Below the pieces are notes generated by a model. The model was not told the DNA's origin and did not search any database. It saw only the letters and a program-made list of their open reading frames with translations. The translations under genes and the position numbers were made by a program. Shown here in pieces: positions 32,975-43,379 of a stretch of 64,000 nucleotides of DNA (position 1 is the first letter of the stretch; each line of letters starts with the position of its first letter). Origin of the DNA: Gammaproteobacteria bacterium (GTDB taxonomy: Bacteria > Pseudomonadota > Gammaproteobacteria > Pseudomonadales > Azotimanducaceae_A); NCBI GenBank assembly GCA_012960755.1, contig DUAT01000072.1:67547-131546 (forward strand). Direction: 5' to 3'.

Positions 32975-33424
32975 CTAGCCAATCTTCTGTTCCGCACAAG
33001 TTAAAAACGAAGAGCAAACCAACTGGTCTCCAACGAATGCCTTCCCTGTAGATTTCATCCAATGCGTGCGCAGATTAACGATCTCTATTTCAAGCCTGAG
33101 TTGGTCACCGGGCAAAACAGATCGTTTAAATTTCGTTTTATCCGTCCCGGCCAGATAGTACACATACCCATCTGCCAGTGTTCTGTTGCGGCTCTTGAAA
33201 GCCAGTACGCCGGACGCCTGTGCCATCGCTTCGACAATCATAACACCGGGGAACACCGGGTTTCCCGGGAAATGGCCAGTAAACTGTGGTTCATTAATGG
33301 TGACATTCTTGATGGCAACGATGCGCTTGTTTGCTTCAAATTCGATAACCCTATCAATCAACAGAAAGGGGAACCGGTGAGGCAGGAGTTGCATTATTTC
33401 GGTGACTTCCATCGTGGCTTCCAT
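32975..33424 (-). CDS. fabZ: 3-hydroxyacyl-ACP dehydratase FabZ
   Basis: A 149-residue hot-dog fold dehydratase of fatty acid synthesis. [14 protein letters not shown] and the catalytic histidine in [21 protein letters not shown] (His about 50, Glu about 64) are intact. It starts with a 12-bp near-duplication (ATGGAAGCCACG, then ATGGAAGTCACC) giving two possible ATG starts four codons apart. It sits in the lpxD-fabZ-lpxA-lpxB cluster from which lpxA is missing. Confidence 0.96.
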   Translation of the reverse strand: MEATMEVTEIMQLLPHRFPFLLIDRVIEFEANKRIVAIKNVTINEPQFTGHFPGNPVFPGVMIVEAMAQASGVLAFKSRNRTLADGYVYYLAGTDKTKFKRSVLPGDQLRLEIEIVNLRTHWMKSTGKAFVGDQLVCSSFLTCAEQKIG

Positions 33425-33445
33425 CGTGACTCTATCCTAATATTT

Positions 33446-34459
33446 TTATTTAGTTTGCCTCTCAAGCGCTCTTATCCGCTTGAGAATTTCGTCGAGCTTT
33501 GCAAAGCCAACGATGCTGCGTTTCCAGGATTTACCAGACATCAATCCAGTACCGGACGAGTATCTGCCTTTCTCCGTGATTGAACGACTCACCAGGGACA
33601 TGGCGGTAACTTCTACCTGATCAACTATTTCAATATTATCCACGATACCCACAGCACCACCAATCAGACAGAAAGCGCCAATTTTTGTGCTACCCGCAAT
33701 CGCCGTGCATCCAGAGATTGCAGTGTGATTACCAATGGTCGTGCCATGGCCCACTTGCACCTGATTATCCAGCTTTACACCATTGCCTATGGTTGTGTGG
33801 TTCAAGGCACCCCGATCAATGGTGGTACCAGCGCCAATTTCGACATCGTTACCGATCTTTACAGTATAAATTTGCGGAATTTTCACCAGGACGCCATCGG
33901 CAGGTTCAAATCCAAATCCATCGGCGCCGATCACAACACCACTATGGATGATCGCATTTTCACCAATGCTGACGCCATGATAAAGGCTCACATTGGCCGC
34001 CAGCCTGCTGTTTGCACCGACGATGGTCTTCTCGCCTATGAAACATCCCGCCCCAATAACCACGCCCGCATCGAGACGGGCACCTGCTTCGATGACAGCA
34101 TGGGCACCGATGGTGACTTCACTGCCGTAAGTCGCTGTACCTGAAATCACTGCTGTCGGGTGAATCGTCAGGGCCGGCAGCGGAGTTTGATCAAACAAGG
34201 CTGCAATTCTGGCCCAATCCAGCCTGGGCTGGGCAGAAAACAGCACCGGAATCATACAGTCTTGCGCGTCTTGTTCACGAAGCACCACGGCCGCTGCTTT
34301 GCAGGTTGCCAGATATTTTTTGTGACCTGGATTAAACAGGAAGGTGAGCTGATCAGGCTCGGCATCCAACAAGTTGGCTATGCCGCTAATTTCGATAAAT
34401 GCATCGCCTTTAAGTACGAGACCGAGTCTGCTAGCTATGTCTCCTAAGGTGAGAATCAA
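33446..34459 (-). CDS. lpxD: UDP-3-O-acylglucosamine N-acyltransferase LpxD
   Basis: A 337-residue trimeric acyltransferase adding the second hydroxyacyl chain in lipid A synthesis. The N-terminal uridine-binding domain (1-100) is followed by a left-handed beta helix of hexapeptide repeats (about 105-300; e.g. [22 protein letters not shown]) with the catalytic His in [11 protein letters not shown]. The C-terminal helices end [10 protein letters not shown]. The start appears to be TTG at 34459, 7 bp after skp stops. Confidence 0.96.
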   Translation of the reverse strand: MILTLGDIASRLGLVLKGDAFIEISGIANLLDAEPDQLTFLFNPGHKKYLATCKAAAVVLREQDAQDCMIPVLFSAQPRLDWARIAALFDQTPLPALTIHPTAVISGTATYGSEVTIGAHAVIEAGARLDAGVVIGAGCFIGEKTIVGANSRLAANVSLYHGVSIGENAIIHSGVVIGADGFGFEPADGVLVKIPQIYTVKIGNDVEIGAGTTIDRGALNHTTIGNGVKLDNQVQVGHGTTIGNHTAISGCTAIAGSTKIGAFCLIGGAVGIVDNIEIVDQVEVTAMSLVSRSITEKGRYSSGTGLMSGKSWKRSIVGFAKLDEILKRIRALERQTK

Positions 34460-34465
34460 GACGCA

Positions 34466-34999
34466 CTATTTCTTCTTGGATGAGGCATCAATCTCATTGA
34501 GTTTTTCGGTCACCTTGCGGGTAACATTGTACAAATCACCAACATACAGCAGTGCCTGTCTGGGCAGAATCAGATCGTAATCCTCTTTCAGGACAATTTC
34601 TTCAATTGCTTTTTGTACCTTGGCGTCGATGCCTGCAAACAGTTCTTTCTGGCGTTCTTCTATTTGACGCTGCAACTTCTGTCGCAGGTAGACAAAATCA
34701 TTATTCTTGGACTCGATTTGTTGCTGCAGGCGCCTTTTCTCTCCTTCACTCATCACGTCAGCGTCTTTCTGCGCACGTTGCAGCATGGCTGCAGCATCAG
34801 ACTGAATTTTGCGGATCTCGTCTTCTTCACCTTTGAACTCGGTCTGGATTTGTTGCAGTAACCGTTTGGCTTCTTCGGATTGTAAAATTGCGCTCTGAAC
34901 GTCAACGATGGCTATCTTGACTTCAGCGAATACGGTTGGTGCAGTAAAGGCCAACGCGAAGATCGCCAGAATTGCCAGAATTCGTTGTTTGATATGCAC
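34466..34999 (-). CDS. skp: Periplasmic chaperone Skp/OmpH
   Basis: A 177-residue protein: signal peptide (about 1-24, cleaved after VFA), then a short beta core (EVKIAIVDVQSAI) and a long charged coiled coil (about 50-135), the tentacles of the Skp trimer, which holds unfolded outer-membrane proteins. I chose the GTG at 34999 because AGGAG stands 8 nt upstream; a TTG five codons earlier is less likely. It lies between bamA and lpxD as usual. Confidence 0.94.
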   Translation of the reverse strand: MHIKQRILAILAIFALAFTAPTVFAEVKIAIVDVQSAILQSEEAKRLLQQIQTEFKGEEDEIRKIQSDAAAMLQRAQKDADVMSEGEKRRLQQQIESKNNDFVYLRQKLQRQIEERQKELFAGIDAKVQKAIEEIVLKEDYDLILPRQALLYVGDLYNVTRKVTEKLNEIDASSKKK

Positions 35000-35166
35000 A
35001 GGTATTCTCCTCAAGTGCTGGATTTATATCGAGTTATTCTAATATTCGAGTATTTCTCGAAGGCGCGATGTTGTCACATACCATCTTTCGATTCAATCTT
35101 TTCACGCCGTTTTGACCTCGTTGTGGCCGGAAGGTTCTTATTAGACGGGGATAAGGGTGAATTCAA

Positions 35167-37491
35167 CTACATCGCCCGGCCCAATTCGAACTGAAATGAT
35201 TCGGTTTCATCGCCAGGTTTCTCGTTCAATACATGGGCAATACTGAAGCTCAGCGGGGCGAAACCAGTGATCCAGGTGACTGCTAAACCGACGGTATAAC
35301 GGAGTTCACCGTCCTTGACACCGGTACAAATTGTACTGATTTCCAGACAGTCAGTATTAAAAACATTACCGCCGTCAACAAAAAATACCGACTTCATTTG
35401 TCGCTGGTCTTCGATAAATGGTAACGGGAAGATAATCTCTGCATTAAAGGTGATGAGGGTGTTGCCACCAATTGGATCAGGGTCATTAAACTGATCATTG
35501 GGCGACGGCGTAGCCCTGGGCCCCAAAGAGTTGCTTTCGTAACCCCGTACCGATCCAAAACCACCTGCATAGAAGTTTTTGTAAAATGGATAAGTCTCTG
35601 TGCCGCCAAAAGAGTTCCCATAGCCCAGGTTGGTGGCAAGGCGCAAAGTGAGTGCCCGGGTCAGGGGAAAGAAGATCTGGCCAGCGTAGTTAATCCGATA
35701 AAACTCCAGTTCACTGCCGGGTACCGTCATCTCAAACGAAAACGTCTGGGACTTGCCCCCCGTTGGAAGTAATCCACGATTCAAAGCAGACATGGAATAC
35801 GCGGCCTGTAATGTGAACAGTTTAAACTCGTTACCTTCACGGGCCAGGAATTGGGAAATTTCCTGGGCTGGGAATATGCCCTCGGTGATATTGGTATCTT
35901 CGTAGCCGAAGCTGAAATTTACCCTGGAAACTTCGCTGATCGGGTACCCAAAGTTCACACTGACACCCAGAGAGTCGGTGGAAAATCGCGCTATATTCCG
36001 TTCGTCAAAATCACTTTTGCGATAAAAAACCGAATAACCACGACTTACACCATCGACAGTGTAGTAAGGATTGAAATAGGAAAAATTGTACGCTGTTTGA
36101 AAGCTGCTGTGATTAACCCCCAGGTTAATACTGTTACCCGTCCCCCAGATATTGTTCTCCTGATAGCTGGCGCCCAATATCAATCCAGTATCTTGAGCGT
36201 ACCCCAGGGTGCCGGATATTGAACCAGAGGGTTGTTCCTCTACGGTATATTGAACATCAATCTGATCTTCGGTGCCCGGGACAGCGGGAGTTTCAACGTT
36301 GACCGCCCGGAAGAAACCTAACCTCTCGAGCCGTACCTGTGAACGCTCAATAAAAGCGTCGGATGCCCAACCCCCTTCCATCTGGCGCATTTCCCGGCGC
36401 AACACCACGTCTTGGGTCACAGTATTGCCTGAAAAACTTATCCTGCGAACATAGGCGCGCTTCCCCGCATCAACAAACATTCTGATTTCAACAGTATTAT
36501 CCTCGTCGGACGGAACCGGTTGCCCACTGGCATTGGCGAACATATAGCCCGCATTACCCAGTGCACGAGTGATTTGTTCCTCGGAGATGGTCATTAACTG
36601 CCGATTGAAGATCTGCCCTGGCTGTATGTACACAAGGGCGCGAATACTCTCTTCGGGAATGTCATGGAGTTCCCCCGCAATACCAACCTTCGAAACTGTG
36701 AACTGCTCACCTTCAATCAGGTTAACGGTGATGTAGACATCTTCCTTGTTAGGGGCAATCGAGACCAGGGTGGAATCAACCAGAAAATTTAGATATCCGC
36801 GGTCCAGATAATAGGATTCCAGGGTCTCCAGGTCGCCGGTCAACTTTTCTCTGGAGTAGCGATCATCCTTGGTATAGAACGAGAACCAGCCTGGCAAACG
36901 AAGTTCCAGAAGCTCCAGCAGTGTTTCATCGTCAAATACCTTGTTGCCAACAATGTTAATATGTTTGATACCAGCAACATCACCTTCAGTAACATCGATA
37001 AGTATCTCTACCCGATTTCTAGGCAGTGCACGAAGCTCGGTTTCAATGCGGGCGCCATATCGCCCCTGGGAGACATACTGCCGTTCTAGATCAGTACGAA
37101 TATGTTCAAGCGTCACCTTCTTGAATATTTCACCCTCCGACAGACCTGAGTTACCCAAACCCTCGAGCAGGGCATCAGTTTTAATCGCCTTGTTGCCCTC
37201 AATTTGAATCGAATTGATCGTGGGACGTTCAGTCAGCATGATCACCAGGACATTACCATCCCGACCTACCTGAACATCGTTGAACGAACCTGTTTTAAAC
37301 AGATTGCGAATAACCTCACGCAGATCTTCACTTTCAAGATCGTCGCCGACATTCACAGGTATTGCGGCAAACACGGTCCCTGCGGAAACACGTTGCAAAC
37401 CCTCAATTCGAACGTCCGAGACAGTAAACGCAGAGACCTGAAAACACATCACCAGGGCAAGCATACCAAATAAGCTTCTCAATTCTTTCAT
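35167..37491 (-). CDS. bamA: Outer-membrane assembly factor BamA
   Basis: A 774-residue protein: signal peptide (about 1-22), five POTRA domains (about 23-420) and a C-terminal 16-strand barrel, including the conserved GGFGSVRGYE segment of loop 6 and a terminal strand ending in an aromatic-rich FQFELGRAM. It inserts beta-barrel proteins into the outer membrane. The ATG at 37491 is preferred over a TTG three codons upstream. Order rseP-bamA-skp-lpxD is conserved. The final residue is Met after an amphipathic strand, where Phe or Trp is more usual. Confidence 0.96.
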   Translation of the reverse strand: MKELRSLFGMLALVMCFQVSAFTVSDVRIEGLQRVSAGTVFAAIPVNVGDDLESEDLREVIRNLFKTGSFNDVQVGRDGNVLVIMLTERPTINSIQIEGNKAIKTDALLEGLGNSGLSEGEIFKKVTLEHIRTDLERQYVSQGRYGARIETELRALPRNRVEILIDVTEGDVAGIKHINIVGNKVFDDETLLELLELRLPGWFSFYTKDDRYSREKLTGDLETLESYYLDRGYLNFLVDSTLVSIAPNKEDVYITVNLIEGEQFTVSKVGIAGELHDIPEESIRALVYIQPGQIFNRQLMTISEEQITRALGNAGYMFANASGQPVPSDEDNTVEIRMFVDAGKRAYVRRISFSGNTVTQDVVLRREMRQMEGGWASDAFIERSQVRLERLGFFRAVNVETPAVPGTEDQIDVQYTVEEQPSGSISGTLGYAQDTGLILGASYQENNIWGTGNSINLGVNHSSFQTAYNFSYFNPYYTVDGVSRGYSVFYRKSDFDERNIARFSTDSLGVSVNFGYPISEVSRVNFSFGYEDTNITEGIFPAQEISQFLAREGNEFKLFTLQAAYSMSALNRGLLPTGGKSQTFSFEMTVPGSELEFYRINYAGQIFFPLTRALTLRLATNLGYGNSFGGTETYPFYKNFYAGGFGSVRGYESNSLGPRATPSPNDQFNDPDPIGGNTLITFNAEIIFPLPFIEDQRQMKSVFFVDGGNVFNTDCLEISTICTGVKDGELRYTVGLAVTWITGFAPLSFSIAHVLNEKPGDETESFQFELGRAM

Positions 37492-37512
37492 AAACAACAA
37501 AACCGTGAGGTT

Positions 37513-38934
37513 CTAAAGCCTCATTAGATCATTATAAAAAGCCAATAACATGATACTGACAATAACGAACACACCCATCTGTAAACCCCACATCTGGATA
37601 CGTTCCGGCACTGGACGCCGGGTGATCAATTCCACCAGATAATAAAGCAGATGACCACCGTCCAACACCGGGATGGGTAACAAATTTATCACGCCCAGGC
37701 TAACGCTAAGCAATGCGATAAACGATATAAAATTGGTTATACCTGATTGGGCAGTCGCATTGGCAACCTGTGCAATGGTGATGGGTCCACTCAGGTTCTT
37801 GGTAGAAATCGCGCCCTGAATCATCTTCTTGATTGACTCTAGAGTAAAAACAGTCACCGACCAGGTCTTTTTAACGGCAGGGATCCATGCTGAGTAAAAC
37901 GGATAACTCACTTCTCTCCGCATATTTTCGGGCAATTCAACTGGCAGTCTCGAGGCACCAATGAAACCGATCGTCTTGCCCCCACGTTCTATCGATTTGG
38001 GCATGATTGTTAACTCGATGACCTGACCATCCCTGACTACAGACAGGACCACGATCTCACCGGGATGTGCCTGGATCTTCTCAACAAAATCTGCCCAGTT
38101 GGAAACTGATTCACCGTCAAAAGCCAGAACCTTATCCTCGACTGCCATTCCCGCTGCTTTGGCGGCACCGTCATCAACCAGACCGCCGATGATTGCTGGA
38201 ATGGGCGGGTAGTCTAAAACCAGTCCCAGGTCATTGGTTGGATAGGGGTTTTCTGCCTCCGACAACCACTCCACGACGCCAATCTGGTATGTCGCAAGCG
38301 AGTCGTTACTACCGGCTTCCCTCACTGTAATCTGGATTTGCCCGGTATCGCCAATGCGGCCAAACAACTGCATATTCACATCAGACCAGGTAAGGGTCGG
38401 GTTTGCGTCAATTACGACAATTTCCTGTCCGCGTTCGAGCCCGGCCTGACCTGCTGGAGAATCAGGGTCGATTTCACCCAGCAGTGGAACAACACCGGTA
38501 ATGCCGACCGTGAACAATAGCCAGTAGGCTGCGATTGCCAATAGAAAGTTCGCGATGGGGCCCGCAGCGAGTATCGCTATCCGCTGTAACACCGGTTTGC
38601 GATTAAACGCCAGGTGTTTTTGATCATCAGGGACAAAGCCCTCACGTTCGTCCAGCATTTTGACATAGCCACCCAGAGGGATGGCAGCAATAGCAAATTC
38701 TGTACCCTGAAGCGGCTCATTGCTGCGTGTGAGAATTTCCTGCTCCGGCGGTGGAGGCACATCAGCCGGTGGTTTGCCGCGCTTCATAATAATAGGTTTA
38801 CCAAAACCGACACTAAATCGAAGCACATGGACATTACACAGTCGTGCCACCCAATAATGGCCGAATTCATGGATCGTTACCAAAATCGAGAGCGTAACGA
38901 TGAGTGCCAGGGCACTCTGTAAGAACTCAATCAT
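37513..38934 (-). CDS. rseP: Site-2 protease RseP
   Basis: A 473-residue inner-membrane zinc metalloprotease. The zinc motif HEFGH is at residues 22-26 in the first membrane helix; the second motif LPIPVLDGGHLLYY is near 405. Two tandem PDZ domains lie between (about 120-310). It cleaves RseA to release sigma-E in the envelope stress response, and clears signal peptides. An extra proline-rich stretch (ADVPPPPEQE, about 57-66) sits in the first cytoplasmic loop, making the protein slightly longer than the 450-residue norm. Confidence 0.96.
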   Translation of the reverse strand: MIEFLQSALALIVTLSILVTIHEFGHYWVARLCNVHVLRFSVGFGKPIIMKRGKPPADVPPPPEQEILTRSNEPLQGTEFAIAAIPLGGYVKMLDEREGFVPDDQKHLAFNRKPVLQRIAILAAGPIANFLLAIAAYWLLFTVGITGVVPLLGEIDPDSPAGQAGLERGQEIVVIDANPTLTWSDVNMQLFGRIGDTGQIQITVREAGSNDSLATYQIGVVEWLSEAENPYPTNDLGLVLDYPPIPAIIGGLVDDGAAKAAGMAVEDKVLAFDGESVSNWADFVEKIQAHPGEIVVLSVVRDGQVIELTIMPKSIERGGKTIGFIGASRLPVELPENMRREVSYPFYSAWIPAVKKTWSVTVFTLESIKKMIQGAISTKNLSGPITIAQVANATAQSGITNFISFIALLSVSLGVINLLPIPVLDGGHLLYYLVELITRRPVPERIQMWGLQMGVFVIVSIMLLAFYNDLMRL

Positions 38935-38991
38935 ACTATTCCCATCTCATCTGCCAACTGCTGCCGAAATCAAACATCACCACCTATTACA

Positions 38992-40185
38992 CTATGACCG
39001 ACTGCGAAGCTTCATGCTTTCGAGTGCTTTTGATCTTGCTTCGGCATCCACTACGATAATATCTGCAATTGTTGATACTGCCTCGCCCTTTGTCTGATTT
39101 AATACCTGATCGATGATGATTGGGATGTCCGTAAACTGAATAAGTTCACGTAAAAATGCATCAACGGCAATTTCATTGGCTGCATTAAGCGAAATCGACA
39201 GGCTCCCAGCCCCCTCCGCAGCGGCTTCCGCCAGTTCCACACAGGGAAAACGCTGACGATCGACGGGCTCAAAGTCAAATCGACCCATGGTAAGCAGATC
39301 CAGGCTATCGACGCCGGAACTTACCCTCTCCGGCCACGCCAGCCCATGTGCAATGGGTGTTCGCATATCCGGATTGCCCATTTGCGCCACAACAGAGCCA
39401 TCGACATATTCCACCATGGAATGAATGATCTGTTGTGGATGAATCACAATCTCAATACCGGATAACGGCACGTTAAATAACCAACGAGCCTCAATGAGTT
39501 CCAGGCCTTTATTCATCATCGTCGCTGAATCCACGGATATCTTGCGGCCCATACTGAAATTCGGATGTCGGCAGGCCTGGGCCACAGAAACATCAACCAG
39601 TTCCGGTATTGGCGTTCTGAGCAGGGGACCGCCGGATCCGGTCAGGAGGATCTTGCGGATCCCCTCCGCAAACCCTTTTGCACCGTTCGCCAGGCATTGG
39701 TAGATTGCATTGTGCTCACTGTCAATGGGTAACAGTGTCGCACCATTTTCTTCGCAGGCCCTGGTGAAGAGTGCACCAGACATCACCAGGGATTCCTTGT
39801 TCGCCAGAAGCAATTTTTTACCACTGGTCGCAGCAGCCATGGAGGATTCCAGCCCGGCAGCACCGACTATTGCTGCCATCACAATGTCGACCTCTGAACG
39901 ACTGGCAACCTCGCACAGACCCGCCGCGCCTGTTAAAACTTCTGTTTTACAACCCTCATTACAAAGTCTTGCAGATAGATCAGCCGCGCTTTTTTCATCC
40001 CGCATCACGACAACGCGTGGCTTGAATTCTTTACACTGGTCAAACAATGCCGACACGCTGGTGTTAGCTGTCAGGGCGAATACCGAATATCGACGGGTAT
40101 GCCGCCTGATCACATCCAGGGTGTTTTGGCCAATGCTGCCGGTCGATCCGAGGATAGTCACGCTTTGGATTGCCGCAGTCGTCAT
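38992..40185 (-). CDS. dxr: 1-deoxy-D-xylulose 5-phosphate reductoisomerase
   Basis: A 397-residue enzyme forming 2-C-methylerythritol 4-phosphate, the first committed step of the non-mevalonate pathway. NADPH site ILGSTGSIGQNTLDV; ANKESLVM; metal ligands in PIDSEHNAIYQC; and SMGRKISVDSATMMNKGLE. The usual LTGSGGPF loop is LTGSGGPLLRTP here. The ATG at 40185 overlaps the cdsA stop (TGATG), so I prefer it to the GTG three codons upstream. Confidence 0.96.
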   Translation of the reverse strand: MTTAAIQSVTILGSTGSIGQNTLDVIRRHTRRYSVFALTANTSVSALFDQCKEFKPRVVVMRDEKSAADLSARLCNEGCKTEVLTGAAGLCEVASRSEVDIVMAAIVGAAGLESSMAAATSGKKLLLANKESLVMSGALFTRACEENGATLLPIDSEHNAIYQCLANGAKGFAEGIRKILLTGSGGPLLRTPIPELVDVSVAQACRHPNFSMGRKISVDSATMMNKGLELIEARWLFNVPLSGIEIVIHPQQIIHSMVEYVDGSVVAQMGNPDMRTPIAHGLAWPERVSSGVDSLDLLTMGRFDFEPVDRQRFPCVELAEAAAEGAGSLSISLNAANEIAVDAFLRELIQFTDIPIIIDQVLNQTKGEAVSTIADIIVVDAEARSKALESMKLRSRS

Positions 40186-40994
40186 CAGGACCACCCAAAC
40201 ACGACGATAAACAGTGCAAAAACAGGACCTGCAGAAAGCAGACTATCCAGACGATCCAGCACACCACCGTGACCAGGGAGCAATCCACTTGAATCTTTAA
40301 TACCCCGGTTGCGCTTTAACATGCTTTCAACCAGGTCACCCAGTACAGAAACCATAATGATCACCACGCAACCCACAAGAAAGATAACACCCCCGATGGA
40401 CTGTAAATCCGGTCTGCCCAGCCACATCAACATGGCAACGGCGATAAGCGTTGCGAACAGCAAACCACCGCAAAACCCCTCCCATGATTTTCCCGGGCTG
40501 ACCTTCGGCGCAAGCTTTTTGCTGCCAAAAGCTTTGCCAGAGAAATAAGCACCAATATCTGCGCCCCAGATTAAAAAGAACAGTAAAAGAATCAGGAAAC
40601 TGCTGTCGGTAGTTTGTTTTAAAGTCACCATGGCGACATGCCCGGGAACCAGACAGAAAACCCCCATGAGACTGATAGCAGCCTTAGAAGACCACCAGTT
40701 GGACATTTGTGGATAATTCACAACGAGAACGAAAGCCACCAGCCACCAGATTACACCGGGGATTAGCAGCAGTTCAGCACTGACAAAGGATGACGCACCC
40801 ATTAGCAAAGCAATAAACAAGGCGTACAGATAACGATTTGAACCTTCAAATCCGGCAAAATTGGCCCATTCCCAGGCCGCAATCGTCAGCACCGCGCCTA
40901 TAAACACGGTAAATGCCTGGGTCGGAAGAAAAAAAACACCTCCGATAGCGATGGGGATAAGAATCAGTGCGGTGACAATTCGCTGCTTTAACAT
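40185..40994 (-). CDS. cdsA: Phosphatidate cytidylyltransferase CdsA
   Basis: A 269-residue integral membrane enzyme with about seven helices that makes CDP-diacylglycerol from phosphatidate and CTP. The family signature SPGKSWEGFCGGLLFA and the DLVESMLKRNRGIKDSSGLLPGHGGVLDR-type C-terminal motif are present. It starts 13 bp after frr. uppS, usually between frr and cdsA, is missing. PlsB, encoded at 56-58.6 kb, supplies an earlier step of the same pathway. Confidence 0.96.
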   Translation of the reverse strand: MLKQRIVTALILIPIAIGGVFFLPTQAFTVFIGAVLTIAAWEWANFAGFEGSNRYLYALFIALLMGASSFVSAELLLIPGVIWWLVAFVLVVNYPQMSNWWSSKAAISLMGVFCLVPGHVAMVTLKQTTDSSFLILLLFFLIWGADIGAYFSGKAFGSKKLAPKVSPGKSWEGFCGGLLFATLIAVAMLMWLGRPDLQSIGGVIFLVGCVVIIMVSVLGDLVESMLKRNRGIKDSSGLLPGHGGVLDRLDSLLSAGPVFALFIVVFGWS

Positions 40995-41007
40995 CGTGGC
41001 AACCCGC

Positions 41008-41565
41008 CTAAATCTCCATCAGATCAGCTTCTTTAGCCACTAACGTGTTTTCAACTTCTTTTATGTTTGCATCTGTCAGCTTTTGCATCACGTCAATAGC
41101 GCGCCGTTCTTCATCTTCGGAAATCTCTTTCTCCTTTAGAAGATCCTTCATATCGGAATTTGCATCCCGGCGGATGTTGCGTATCGCCACCCGAGCGTTT
41201 TCAGCTTCATGTTTCGCTATTCGAGCCAGATCCCGACGATTTTCCTCTGTCAGCGGCGGCATCGGCAGTCGTATTTTGTCACCACTGGTGGAAGGATTTA
41301 ATCCAAGGTCTGATTTTAATATCGCCTTCTCAACGACGGGAATCATCGGTTTTTCCCAGGGCACTATCGCCAGGGTACGGGCGTCTTCAATTGTGATGTT
41401 GGCCACCTGGTTCAATGGTGTGTTATTGCCATAATAATCGACTAAGATTCCGTCGAGTATTCTCGGATGCGCCTTTCCCGTTCGGATCTTGGCAAACGCG
41501 GTACCAAGGGATGCCAGGGACTTTTTCATCCTCTCTTCAGCATCTTTCCTGATTTCTTCAAGCAC
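41008..41565 (-). CDS. frr: Ribosome recycling factor
   Basis: A 185-residue protein with normal length: helices at both ends and the conserved [13 protein letters not shown] and [15 protein letters not shown] segments. With EF-G it splits post-termination ribosomes. It lies 107 bp downstream of pyrH, a gap filled by 20-bp tandem repeats, in the rpsB-tsf-pyrH-frr series. Confidence 0.97.
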   Translation of the reverse strand: MLEEIRKDAEERMKKSLASLGTAFAKIRTGKAHPRILDGILVDYYGNNTPLNQVANITIEDARTLAIVPWEKPMIPVVEKAILKSDLGLNPSTSGDKIRLPMPPLTEENRRDLARIAKHEAENARVAIRNIRRDANSDMKDLLKEKEISEDEERRAIDVMQKLTDANIKEVENTLVAKEADLMEI

Positions 41566-41596
41566 TTTTATCCCCTGTTAAATTTGCTTTCGTCAG

Positions 41597-41696
41597 AGCC
41601 TTCAGCTCCCAATCAAAGCCTTCCGCTCCCAATCAAAGCCTTCCGCTCTCAGTCAAAGCCCTCAGCGCCCAATCAAAGCCTTGAGCTCTCAATGAG
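41597..41696. repeat. 20-bp tandem repeat between pyrH and frr, five units
   Basis: Units of AGCCTTCCGCTCCCAATCAA type at 41597, 41617, 41637, 41657 and 41677, differing by one to five bases. The unit closest to pyrH (41677-41696) is the last six codons of pyrH, so the array looks like outward amplification of the gene's own 3' end. Confidence 0.93.
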
Positions 41697-42404
41697 TGTG
41701 CCTTCGTTATTGTTCACAATCGCGTTAACCAGCGCACCGTTCTGCCCCATTGCAAATACCCTCAGGGGCATATTATGGTCTCGAGCAAGTAAAATAGCCG
41801 TTAAGTCCATCACACCGAGTTGCTTTTCCAGCACCTCATCATAGGTTAATTTGTCGTATTTTGTCGCACCAGGGGTTTTTAATGGGTCAGCGGAGTAAAC
41901 GCCGTCAACTTTGGTCGCTTTCAGGACAATATCCGCCTCGATTTCTATGCCACGCAAACAGGCCGCAGAATCAGTGGTGAAAAAGGGATTTCCGGTTCCG
42001 GCTGAAAAGAGCACAACATCACCCTGTTCAAGATGGCGAATCGCCAGACGGCGATCATAGTGTTCGACGACACCACTCATTGGAATAGCTGACATGACAA
42101 CGGTGTGAATTCTTGCTCGTTCGAGGGCATCGCGCATCGCCAGCGCATTCATCACCGTCGCCAGCATGCCCATATGATCACCCGTCACCCGGTCGAGACC
42201 GGCTGCATTAAGTGCCGCGCCGCGAAATAAATTACCGCCGCCGATCACCAGTCCAACCTGGACGCCGATACCAACAAGCTGGCCAATTTCGAGCGCCATT
42301 TGATCCAGTACTTTCGGATCAATCCCCGCACCTTTAATACCTAAGGCCTCGCCGCTGAGTTTAAGTAGAACCCTGCGATACAATGGGGTGCTTTTGCCTG
42401 GCAT
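41673..42404 (-). CDS. pyrH: Uridylate kinase
   Basis: A 243-residue amino-acid-kinase-fold enzyme phosphorylating UMP to UDP, feeding PyrG. The phosphate-binding [11 protein letters not shown] (about 12-22), [10 protein letters not shown] and the [28 protein letters not shown] segments are present. It follows tsf by 24 bp. The final residues (LIESSRL) are encoded by a unit of the 20-bp tandem repeat that continues into the spacer. Confidence 0.97.
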   Translation of the reverse strand: MPGKSTPLYRRVLLKLSGEALGIKGAGIDPKVLDQMALEIGQLVGIGVQVGLVIGGGNLFRGAALNAAGLDRVTGDHMGMLATVMNALAMRDALERARIHTVVMSAIPMSGVVEHYDRRLAIRHLEQGDVVLFSAGTGNPFFTTDSAACLRGIEIEADIVLKATKVDGVYSADPLKTPGATKYDKLTYDEVLEKQLGVMDLTAILLARDHNMPLRVFAMGQNGALVNAIVNNNEGTLIESSRL

Positions 42405-42428
42405 GAAAAACGTCGCCCTGATGTTTTA

Positions 42429-43283
42429 TTAAGCTTCTTTTAACTGGCTGGCAACTTCTGTTGCAAAATCGACTTCTGCTATTTCGATTCCTTCACCGAC
42501 TTCAAAACGTGTGAATTGTGTAATTGTCGCACCTTCTTTTTTTAGAAGTGCGCCGATTTTAATATCAGCGTCCTTAACGAAAGGCTGGTCCACCAGACTG
42601 ATTTCTGCCAGGAATTTCCGAATTCGACCCTGGACCATTTTTTCAACGATTTCCGGCGGCTTGCCACTTTCGTTGGCTTGAGCCACGTAAATATCCTTTT
42701 CTTTCGCAATTACGTCTTCGGGCACGTCATCTGCCTGCAGGTACTGTGGATTAACGGCGGCAATATGCATCGCAATATCCCGGCCCAGATCTTCAGAACC
42801 GCCATCCAGGCTGACGAGGACACCAATCTTTCCCGTGGTGTGAATATAACTGGTTGCATTCCCTTCGACGACTGCTGCACGGCGAATAGAAATATTTTCA
42901 CCAATTTTTTGCACCAGTTCTTCCCGCACTTTCTCCAGACCATCGGCGAGCAGCTTTTCGACGTCAGATTCCCTGGCCTCAAATACCGCATTGGTCACGG
43001 TTTCGACAAATCGGACAAAATTCTCATCCCGTGCTGCAAAATCGGTTTCGCAATTCACTTCAACCATGATGGCGTTACCATCTTCACTCCTTGATCCTAT
43101 GGTTCCTTCCGCGGCGGTTCTACCGGCTTTTTTTGCAGCCTTCATACCGCTGGATTTGCGCAGGTTTTCGATTGCCAACTCAGCATCGCCTTTAGCCTCA
43201 ACCAGCGCTTTCTTGCAATCCATCATACCCAGACCAGTACGTTCTCTTAGTTCTTTAACCATTGATGCTGAAATTGCAGCCAT
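42429..43283 (-). CDS. tsf: Elongation factor Ts
   Basis: A 284-residue protein, the nucleotide exchange factor for EF-Tu. Opening [17 protein letters not shown], then [12 protein letters not shown] and the [10 protein letters not shown] core motif that contacts EF-Tu. The ATG at 43283 has GAGG about 9 nt upstream and the usual family start; an ATG five codons earlier is in frame but less likely. It is downstream of rpsB, from which it is separated by a strong hairpin at 43307-43325. Confidence 0.97.
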   Translation of the reverse strand: MAAISASMVKELRERTGLGMMDCKKALVEAKGDAELAIENLRKSSGMKAAKKAGRTAAEGTIGSRSEDGNAIMVEVNCETDFAARDENFVRFVETVTNAVFEARESDVEKLLADGLEKVREELVQKIGENISIRRAAVVEGNATSYIHTTGKIGVLVSLDGGSEDLGRDIAMHIAAVNPQYLQADDVPEDVIAKEKDIYVAQANESGKPPEIVEKMVQGRIRKFLAEISLVDQPFVKDADIKIGALLKKEGATITQFTRFEVGEGIEIAEVDFATEVASQLKEA

Positions 43284-43306
43284 GATAATTTTCCTCATAC
43301 TAAAAT

Positions 43307-43325
43307 GGGGACAGCATCTGTCCCC
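43307..43325 (-). terminator. Hairpin in the rpsB-tsf spacer
   Basis: GGGGACAG (43307-43314) and CTGTCCCC (43318-43325) pair perfectly around three bases, flanked by AAAAT/ATTTT. On the transcribed strand it is followed by ATTTTAG. It could attenuate read-through from rpsB to tsf, as known for this operon in Escherichia coli; the T-run is short. Confidence 0.55.
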
Positions 43326-43379
43326 AAAATTGATAACACCTACTCTTTTCGCCAGTCTTACTGACCGATTTTCTTACGG

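Noticed and set aside
41597..41696. Possible CRISPR array
   Set aside because: Units are directly adjacent with no spacers and there are no cas genes; the same holds for the arrays at 9681, 30069 and 61861.
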